From: Oscillospiraceae bacterium
GTDB lineage: Bacteria; Bacillota; Clostridia; Oscillospirales; Oscillospiraceae
Length of the DNA: 11,811 nt
Direction of reading: 5' to 3'
Assembly: GCA_009776905.1 (NCBI GenBank)
Contig: WRMX01000087.1
Span: forward strand, 1,252-13,062
Shown: in pieces, positions 7,634 through 11,811 of the stretch
Position numbering within the stretch: position 1 is the stretch's first letter
Layout: every line of letters begins with the position of its first letter
Translations under genes and position numbers: made by a program
The notes under the pieces: generated by a model
What the model saw: only the letters and a program-made list of their open reading frames with translations
Told to the model about the DNA's origin: nothing
The model's database searches: none

Positions 7634-8239
7634 ATGAATACAATTATTCTCGGCGGTTTTCTCGGTTCGGGCAAGACGACGACTTTGATGCAATTTGCGC
7701 GTTATCTCGTCGATATTTCCGATCCCGATCTCGAATACAAAGTCGTGATTCTCGAAAACGAGGTCGGCAAGATAGGCATTGACGACCAATACTTGCGCAA
7801 CAGCGGGTTTACGGTAAACAACCTGTTCGCGGGGTGCGCTTGTTGCACTGTTTCGTCGGAGTTGATCACATCGGTCGGCGAAATCGTGAGAACGATGACG
7901 CCCGAATGGCTTGTTGTCGAGACGACGGGCATTGCATATCCCGGCCTCATGCGCGAGAACTTGCAAAATGCGCTGCATTTGGAATCGCGCGTTTGCGTGC
8001 TGACGGATGCGTCGCGGTGGGCGCGGTTGCGCATCCCCATGGAGGCATTGCTGCAAGGGCAGATTGAGTGCGCCGATATCGTGCTCATCAATAAAATCGA
8101 TCTTTCCGATGATGAGTCTCTGGAGCGCATAGAGGCGGACATTCATGGCTTCAACGCTGATGTGCCCATAGTCCGCATTTCTGCGCTCAGCGAGGTTCCC
8201 AACGAGGTTTGGCATAGCATTGTTGGGGTTTGGAAATGA
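7634..8239 (+). CDS. COG0523/CobW-type metallochaperone GTPase, G domain only
   Basis: I prefer the ATG at 7634 (201 residues) because AAGGTG lies 11 nt upstream and the P-loop then begins at residue 7, as usual in the family. An earlier GTG at 7622 has no ribosome-binding site. All G3E GTPase motifs are present: P-loop GGFLGSGKTT (7-16), ENEVGKIGID (41-50), the metal-binding CxCC at C68-C71, ETTG (96-99), NKID (153-156) and ISALS (182-186). COG0523 proteins use GTP hydrolysis to hand zinc, cobalt or another metal to client enzymes. This one ends right after the G domain, whereas most family members run to 300-400 residues with a His-rich linker and a C-terminal domain. Those missing parts appear in the next gene, 20 bp downstream. 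The upstream URO-D gene is a candidate client. No separate promoter was found in the 116-bp gap (7518-7633), so co-transcription is likely. Confidence 0.9.
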   Translation: MNTIILGGFLGSGKTTTLMQFARYLVDISDPDLEYKVVILENEVGKIGIDDQYLRNSGFTVNNLFAGCACCTVSSELITSVGEIVRTMTPEWLVVETTGIAYPGLMRENLQNALHLESRVCVLTDASRWARLRIPMEALLQGQIECADIVLINKIDLSDDESLERIEADIHGFNADVPIVRISALSEVPNEVWHSIVGVWK

Positions 8240-8259
8240 GATAGGGGGCAGTGGCACAT

Positions 8260-8853
8260 ATGGCAGAACATGAACACGAGCACGAGCATGAGCACGAACA
8301 TGAGCATGAGCATGAGCACGAACATGAGCACGGACATGAGCATGAACACGAGCATGAGCACGGACATGAGCATGAACACGAGCACGCGCATGAACACACG
8401 CACGAACATGGACACGAACATGGACACGAACACGCGCATGAACACGAACATAGTCATGGCTCTGTCGGCGGGAAAAGGCGCATCAAGGCAAAAGTAGCTG
8501 ACACCCCGGGCTTGGTCTATATCGACCGCCAGATCCACGACGGAGCCATCACAATTTCCGCCGCGTTGACCATCGTCACCGACGATATCCATCTCGACAA
8601 ACGAATCGCAGCGGAAATTGAATCCGCTGCGCGCGAAATCGCCGCGCATGGCGGCATAGTCGGGCATATCAAGGCAGCAGTATCAACGACGGCCACAAGC
8701 ATGATTACCGCTGCCGATGAGACCGCTATGATCAAGGATTCGCCGATGCGCCGTTCGCGCATCGTGATGGCCGCGATTGTCTTTCTTGTATCACCACAGG
8801 AGGCCGAAGATATAATCAGAGCATCATTGCAAAGGATACGATCGTCAACATAA
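8260..8853 (+). CDS. Polyhistidine (XH)32 protein with small C-terminal domain
   Basis: This 197-residue protein starts at an ATG with AGGGGG 11 nt upstream; an earlier GTG at 8251 is too close to that site. Residues 3-66 are 32 consecutive dipeptides ending in His, mostly EH with some GH, AH, TH and SH, an obvious metal-binding tail. Residues 70-197 form a compact domain with predicted strand-helix-strand pattern (ISAALTIV, then a long helix, then GIVGHIKAAV, SRIVMAAIVFLV and a final helix). I do not recognise this domain by name. Position and pattern suggest that it replaces the CobW C-terminal domain, because the preceding gene encodes only the G domain. The reading frames differ and a TAG lies upstream in frame, so this is not a simple stop-codon split. 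Likely role: metal storage or hand-over partner of the GTPase. Confidence 0.85.
   Translation: MAEHEHEHEHEHEHEHEHEHEHEHGHEHEHEHEHGHEHEHEHAHEHTHEHGHEHGHEHAHEHEHSHGSVGGKRRIKAKVADTPGLVYIDRQIHDGAITISAALTIVTDDIHLDKRIAAEIESAAREIAAHGGIVGHIKAAVSTTATSMITAADETAMIKDSPMRRSRIVMAAIVFLVSPQEAEDIIRASLQRIRSST
8266..8457 (+). repeat. Degenerate hexanucleotide repeat coding the His tail
   Basis: Thirty-two 6-bp units of the general form GARCAY encode the alternating Glu-His tract. GAA/GAG and CAC/CAT are mixed freely, and some units are changed to GGACAY, GCGCAY or similar. The purity is at the protein level rather than the DNA level, so the tract is probably maintained by selection on histidine spacing. Unit number may still vary between strains. 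Confidence 0.9.
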
Positions 8854-8898
8854 ATGAGGGACGGTTCGAGACCACGTATCTATAAGTTTTGCGCGGCT

Positions 8899-10290
8899 TC
8901 ATCCCGACACTGTCAATCTCACAGCATCCTTCGTGTCGGCATCAACGACGAAACTCAATGAATATTCAAAGTTTACGGACAGCACCATGAATGACTTGCT
9001 CTGGCCTCTCTTATTCAGATAAAAGTGCATTATCGGATAATCAATATTGTCAGCATAAGATAAAACGACCTCTATCGGACCTCTGCCCGAATCGAGAGAA
9101 ACTGTCATTAAGCCCGTATCAGTAATGAAGCTATCAGGAACATAATTTACAAGGCCTGCATATAATATGCCCTCATAGACATAATCTCCGCTTAAGTAGA
9201 GATAGTACGCATTCTCCGAGGGCACAAGCTGCGGGATCGTTATAGGTTCGCACTCTTCGCCATAATCAATGAAACCAAGATCATGTGTGATTGGAGTGCG
9301 TCCATCAACAACGGCAATGCCCATAACCGTAAGCATTGCGAAAGCAGCAATCAGCATTGTGAAAAGCACTACCGATACCTTCTTCTTCTTGCGGTCTATA
9401 GAAATGAGCTTAATGCGCTGTACTATTAGCTTTTTATTTGAAAAATACCTGCCTATCAGCGAATGCTCGCGAACATCGGAAACCATATTCAACAGAAGCT
9501 CGCCATATTTATAGCGGGCTTCATCATTGTCGCAATTTGATATCATCTTCTCATCGCATCGGAACTCAATCGACGCGGAAACGCTATGAGTGAGGTAGTG
9601 AATAGCGGGATTGAACCAGTGGGCAGCGCGCGCAAGCATGACAAAGAGCTGCTTCCATGAATCCCCGTGCTCTATATGCTTCGATTCGTGGAGAAGCATG
9701 AGGAGAAGCTCGTCGTCATCGTAATGTTCCAGCACGTCGTCTGGCAATATTATCATCTTTTTTATGAGTCCATATGACAATGGAGTTGATATGCCGTCGC
9801 TCATGAACATACGAACACCCTTTAACGAACGCGCTTTCGCGGGATGAGCGCCTTGCAGGATGCCATGGTCGTAAATCGATAAGATGCGGGATGGCGCGGC
9901 GACAAATTTGTTCTTGTTTCTCAATATGAAAGCGACATGTCCTCCGAGAAAAACACCAAGACTAATAATGGCCCCGGCTATCCAAACCGCAATTAATATA
10001 CCTTGCAATGTGTAATTCGGGGCTTTTGTAGTGTAGATGCCAAATTGTTCTGTGGGCGGAGGGAGCATCGCATTGGCCAACCATATTCGCAAAGGCTGAG
10101 TGATTTTTGATAGTGCGGGCATCAATGGGAAAATTGGCAAGAGGAAAAACAAGGCATCGACCATGAGAAAATGATGCCACGCGCCGGCACCGCAGCATTT
10201 CTCGACCGGCCGTTTGATGCAAAGCAGCATCAGAAACACGAGCGTTCCAAAGCAAGACGATTCGATTATGTCTACAAGTCCGACATTCAT
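8899..10290 (-). CDS. M56 (BlaR1/MecR1-like) membrane metallopeptidase sensor
   Basis: This 463-residue protein matches the N-terminal part of BlaR1/MecR1. It has membrane segments at about 8-24, 40-58, 96-120 and 306-328, and a cytoplasmic zinc protease domain between the last two. The protease motifs are STPLSYGLIKKMIILP (168-183), HESKH (HExxH, 201-205), HWFNP (224-228) and E242 in the EFRCDE motif. In this family the protease is switched on by an outside ligand and inactivates a BlaI-type repressor. That partner is encoded 34 bp upstream. The extracellular C-terminus (about 329-463) is short and lacks the SxxK-type penicillin-binding sensor of true BlaR1, and no beta-lactamase is nearby, so the signal is unknown. 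The start has only a weak ACAGG site. The gene is clearly more AT-rich than the FtsX genes. It converges with the His-rich gene across a 45-bp gap with no clear terminator. Confidence 0.9.
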   Translation of the reverse strand: MNVGLVDIIESSCFGTLVFLMLLCIKRPVEKCCGAGAWHHFLMVDALFFLLPIFPLMPALSKITQPLRIWLANAMLPPPTEQFGIYTTKAPNYTLQGILIAVWIAGAIISLGVFLGGHVAFILRNKNKFVAAPSRILSIYDHGILQGAHPAKARSLKGVRMFMSDGISTPLSYGLIKKMIILPDDVLEHYDDDELLLMLLHESKHIEHGDSWKQLFVMLARAAHWFNPAIHYLTHSVSASIEFRCDEKMISNCDNDEARYKYGELLLNMVSDVREHSLIGRYFSNKKLIVQRIKLISIDRKKKKVSVVLFTMLIAAFAMLTVMGIAVVDGRTPITHDLGFIDYGEECEPITIPQLVPSENAYYLYLSGDYVYEGILYAGLVNYVPDSFITDTGLMTVSLDSGRGPIEVVLSYADNIDYPIMHFYLNKRGQSKSFMVLSVNFEYSLSFVVDADTKDAVRLTVSG

Positions 10291-10324
10291 TTCTATGGCC
10301 TGTCCTTTCCGAACTTAATCGATA

Positions 10325-10714
10325 TCAACGGCCTTTCGCCTCTGCGTCCAATGCGGCCTTCAACGTATCAATGTCCTTTTTCGTGTATTTCCCGCTGCCG
10401 ATCAGCGTTGTGAATAGGTTGGACAGAATGCCGTTATGGATATTGTTGACAAACTCTGTGGTTGCGTAAGTTTTATACTCCGCTTCCAATATCAATGGAA
10501 GGAAATATGTCGAATGCCGAAACTCCTTGACAGGCTGTATGTAGCCTTTGTCTACCAGCCGCGCAATGACGGTCATCAGGCTGGACATATTGCGCGACTT
10601 CCCGTCGTGTTCGCGCAGGCGGGCCTCGATGTCGCGGGTCGTGACTCGGCCATCCTCCCCTGACTGCCAAATAGCCTGCATGATTTGATATTCTTGTGCC
10701 GAAATCTGTTGCAT
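10325..10714 (-). CDS. BlaI/MecI/CopY-family transcriptional repressor
   Basis: I choose the ATG at 10714 (129 residues), because a GTG three codons earlier has no ribosome-binding site while GAGTGG precedes this ATG. Residues 4-75 form the winged helix of the family: ISAQEYQIMQAIW, then a recognition helix around residues 42-57 (MSSLMTVIARLVDKGYI follows the BlaI pattern S-V-x-T-L-x-x-RLVxKG) and the wing at 61-72. Residues 78-125 are the dimerisation helices, where the relay protease cuts in BlaI/MecI. Here the equivalent stretch reads SNLFTTLI (98-105). It should repress its own operon with the M56 gene through the dyad in the promoter. Whether it also controls the neighbouring FtsX operons is open, as I do not see the same dyad there. 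Confidence 0.92.
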   Translation of the reverse strand: MQQISAQEYQIMQAIWQSGEDGRVTTRDIEARLREHDGKSRNMSSLMTVIARLVDKGYIQPVKEFRHSTYFLPLILEAEYKTYATTEFVNNIHNGILSNLFTTLIGSGKYTKKDIDTLKAALDAEAKGR

Positions 10715-10749
10715 ATATACCACTCAGTTCATTTTTGTATTGAGCAAAT

Positions 10750-10776
10750 ATTATACGATTTATTATCGTCTGTCAA
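10750..10776 (-). promoter_or_regulatory. Promoter of the repressor-M56 operon
   Basis: On the minus strand TTGACA (10771-10776) is followed after 15 bp by TATAAT (10750-10755). Shifting the -10 to TAATAT (10748-10753) gives the ideal 17-bp spacing. Either choice puts the transcript start about 30 nt before the repressor ATG. The spacer is almost entirely filled by a dyad. Confidence 0.7.
10755..10769. promoter_or_regulatory. Candidate BlaI-type operator in promoter spacer
   Basis: ACGAT (10755-10759) and ATCGT (10765-10769) are perfect inverted arms around TTATT, lying between the -35 and -10 boxes. A dimeric repressor bound here would block polymerase directly, which fits autoregulation by the BlaI-like protein. 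A second, weaker dyad (TTGTTTACAA, 10790-10799) lies upstream of the -35 box. Neither has the TACA-N2-TGTA core usual for BlaI/MecI. Confidence 0.55.
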
Positions 10777-10865
10777 TAGAATTGTGGATTTGTTTACAAT
10801 GGTGAGATATGCTTGGATGCTGGTAGATCCGGTTGTTCCCAAATCCACAAGAGTGTTCGGGCGAT

Positions 10866-10899
10866 AAATAGCGCTATATTGCAAATAGTGCTATATTGC
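10866..10899 (+). promoter_or_regulatory. Two tandem 17-bp repeats before the right FtsX promoter
   Basis: AAATAGCGCTATATTGC (10866-10882) is followed directly by AAATAGTGCTATATTGC (10883-10899), 16 of 17 bases identical. The pair ends 2 bp before the -35 box. Direct repeats in this place are typical of response-regulator binding sites. The first copy contains the palindrome ATAGCGCTAT. The region 10777-10865 between here and the repressor promoter shows nothing else beyond the weak dyad at 10790-10799. Confidence 0.6.
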
Positions 10900-10901
10900 T
10901 A

Positions 10902-10929
10902 TTGACATTACTTATAATGTTTGTATAAT
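10902..10929 (+). promoter_or_regulatory. Strong sigma-A-type promoter of the right FtsX gene
   Basis: TTGACA (10902-10907), a 16-bp spacer and TATAAT (10924-10929) are both perfect and copy the geometry of the left FtsX promoter. The expected transcript begins near 10936 and has a leader of roughly 109 nt that contains a short FtsX remnant before the permease start at 11045. Confidence 0.8.
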
Positions 10930-10957
10930 TATATGCAATGACATAATACTGTGCTTC
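10902..10957 (+). repeat. Promoter/leader duplicate, right copy
   Basis: This is the partner of 6112-6167 in opposite orientation, with 5 mismatches in 56 bases, three of them clustered just before the -10 box. Homology stops at GTGCTTC, a few bases before where the left copy has its AGGAGG and FtsX start. Confidence 0.85.
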
Positions 10958-10998
10958 AAGGCAGGAGTCATGGACAAGCCGATCACCCATCATGGAGT

Positions 10999-11028
10999 GT
11001 GCTGGAGCTGCTGCAAGTGAGGGAATGA
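10999..11028 (+). pseudogene. Remnant of an FtsX gene 3' end
   Basis: In the frame starting at 10999 the DNA reads V-LELLQVRE-stop, the same C-terminus as the large FtsX permease (PPLELLQVRE-stop). From GCTGGAGCT to GAATGAG about 25 of 27 bases match the 3' end of that gene. The rest of the gene is missing: only about 40 bp separate this tail from the duplicated promoter leader. A 16-codon ORF from the ATG at 10970 (preceded by GGCAGGAG) ends within the remnant in another frame and is probably meaningless. The picture is that of an internal deletion that removed nearly a whole permease gene. Confidence 0.7.
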
Positions 11029-11044
11029 GAGAAGGATGTGAGTC

Positions 11045-11811
11045 ATGTTCATACTGTCAAACACGATGAGGAACCTTGCCCGGCATGGGCGCAAATCCGT
11101 GCTGTACTGCGCCATTTGCATAGCTGCCGTGCTTGCCATGCAGGTCTACCTTGCAGGCATCGACAGCACGGAGGCGCAGCTCCGGCGGCTGCCCGAGGCC
11201 ATCCCAATTTCCGCGCGGGTGACGAACCAGATCGGCTCGCGCTTTGGCGGGCTGCAGATCCACGAGCGCATCGTCGACGGACTGCTGGCGTCCGACAACG
11301 TAAAGGAACTGCTGCTGGCAACGCAGCTTCGCGCGGGCTTGGGCGAGTTCGCTCCGGAGGAATCGAGGCAGCGCTTGCAATTTAACGTCATGGGGGCCAA
11401 TACGATCGGCGCGCTCGGCAAGCGCGTTGGGGACGGGGCCGAGTGGCTATCAGGGTACAGCCCTGATTTTTTGCTTGGGAACGATGCCGTATGCCTTGCG
11501 GACAGGGGCATCATGGAAGCCCTGGGCCTGAAGCTAGGCGACAGCATACCGCTGAACCTTTACTACTACAAACATAGCGCCATGGGGTCGTCGCTCACGT
11601 TCGCGCCGCTTGAGCTCCTGCAATTCCGCATCGTCGCCGTGGCGGACCTCGGCATCGTGTCCGCGGATATGGCGGCGCCGAGCCTTGTTATTCCCATTGA
11701 GACGCACAGTGACATATGCCACAGGCAGGGCGTCGATTTTACGGCGGCCTCCGCGTCTTTTTTCGTTCGCGACGCGCTCCTGCTCAATGAGTTCAAGGCG
11801 GAGATGAAGGC
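11045..11811 (+). CDS. FtsX/MacB-type ABC permease, 3' part outside window
   Basis: The frame is open from the ATG at 11045 to the window edge, 255 codons. AAGGAT lies 7 nt upstream. A basic N-terminus (RNLARHGRKS, 9-18) leads into one membrane segment (about 19-36). A long extracellular domain follows, with the family-typical GLKLGDSIPL and FRIVAVADLG. This layout resembles the second unit of the large permease (its residues 680 onward: RH..RH..KSAL, then P-I-x-A after the membrane segment) more than the first. Further membrane segments should lie beyond the window. It sits behind the duplicated promoter and the FtsX remnant, so it was probably the second gene of an operon whose first permease has been deleted. 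Substrate and partner ATPase are not visible. Confidence 0.88.
   Translation, partial: MFILSNTMRNLARHGRKSVLYCAICIAAVLAMQVYLAGIDSTEAQLRRLPEAIPISARVTNQIGSRFGGLQIHERIVDGLLASDNVKELLLATQLRAGLGEFAPEESRQRLQFNVMGANTIGALGKRVGDGAEWLSGYSPDFLLGNDAVCLADRGIMEALGLKLGDSIPLNLYYYKHSAMGSSLTFAPLELLQFRIVAVADLGIVSADMAAPSLVIPIETHSDICHRQGVDFTAASASFFVRDALLLNEFKAEMK

Noticed and set aside
8266..8457. CRISPR-like tandem repetition.
   Set aside because: The unit is 6 bp with no spacers and keeps a coding frame for alternating histidine.
8187..8667. Long reverse-strand open frames across the His repeat (Met/Leu/Phe-rich and Cys/Ser-rich translations).
   Set aside because: They are mirror images of the hexanucleotide repeat, lack ribosome-binding sites, and oppose a well-supported plus-strand gene.
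10970..11020. A 16-codon ORF after GGCAGGAG as a leader peptide gene.
   Set aside because: It lies across the FtsX deletion scar and ends inside the remnant in another frame, so chance is the simplest explanation, though regulatory translation cannot be excluded.

Overview
The window looks like a piece of a low-to-moderate GC Gram-positive anaerobe, most likely an uncultured member of the Clostridia. The reasons are strong AGGAGG ribosome-binding sites, consensus TTGACA/TATAAT promoters, FtsX-type ABC permease operons, a BlaI/M56 regulatory pair, and a URO-D-family protein next to a COG0523 GTPase. The taxonomy is inference only. No rRNA, tRNA, CRISPR array, transposase or phage gene was seen.

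Left block (1-6200, minus strand). One strong promoter (6140-6167) reads leftward into a large two-unit FtsX permease (2839-6099), then a fused TMD-NBD ABC exporter (1025-2740), then a second FtsX permease (1-1028, cut by the window edge). The last gene overlaps the exporter stop by ATGA. The two FtsX genes are duplicates: 33 of the first 34 residues match, then the extracellular domains diverge. No separate FtsE/LolD-type ATPase, the usual partner of FtsX permeases, is present in the window.

Central block (6200-10800). A gene-free stretch of about 300 bp carries a HSECSEES-type dispersed repeat and a 99-bp inverted-repeat element. A plus-strand gene set follows: a URO-D/corrinoid-methyltransferase-family protein (6501-7517), a stand-alone COG0523 metallochaperone GTPase domain (7634-8239) and a protein with 32 alternating histidines plus a small alpha/beta domain (8260-8853). 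The last two together recreate the usual COG0523 layout (G domain, His-rich linker, C-terminal domain) as two polypeptides. Metal supply to the URO-D protein is a plausible but unproven joint role. A convergent minus-strand operon encodes a BlaI-family repressor (10325-10714) and an M56/BlaR1-like membrane metallopeptidase (8899-10290) with no recognisable penicillin-binding sensor. A 15-bp dyad fills the spacer of its promoter.

Right block (10850-11811, plus strand). A near copy of the left FtsX promoter (51 of 56 bases, opposite orientation) is preceded by two tandem 17-bp repeats. It is followed by a scar holding only the last codons of an FtsX gene, and then by another FtsX-type permease that runs off the window. 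The central block is therefore bracketed by an inverted pair of FtsX-operon promoters. This suggests that duplication, internal deletion and cargo insertion or inversion shaped the locus.
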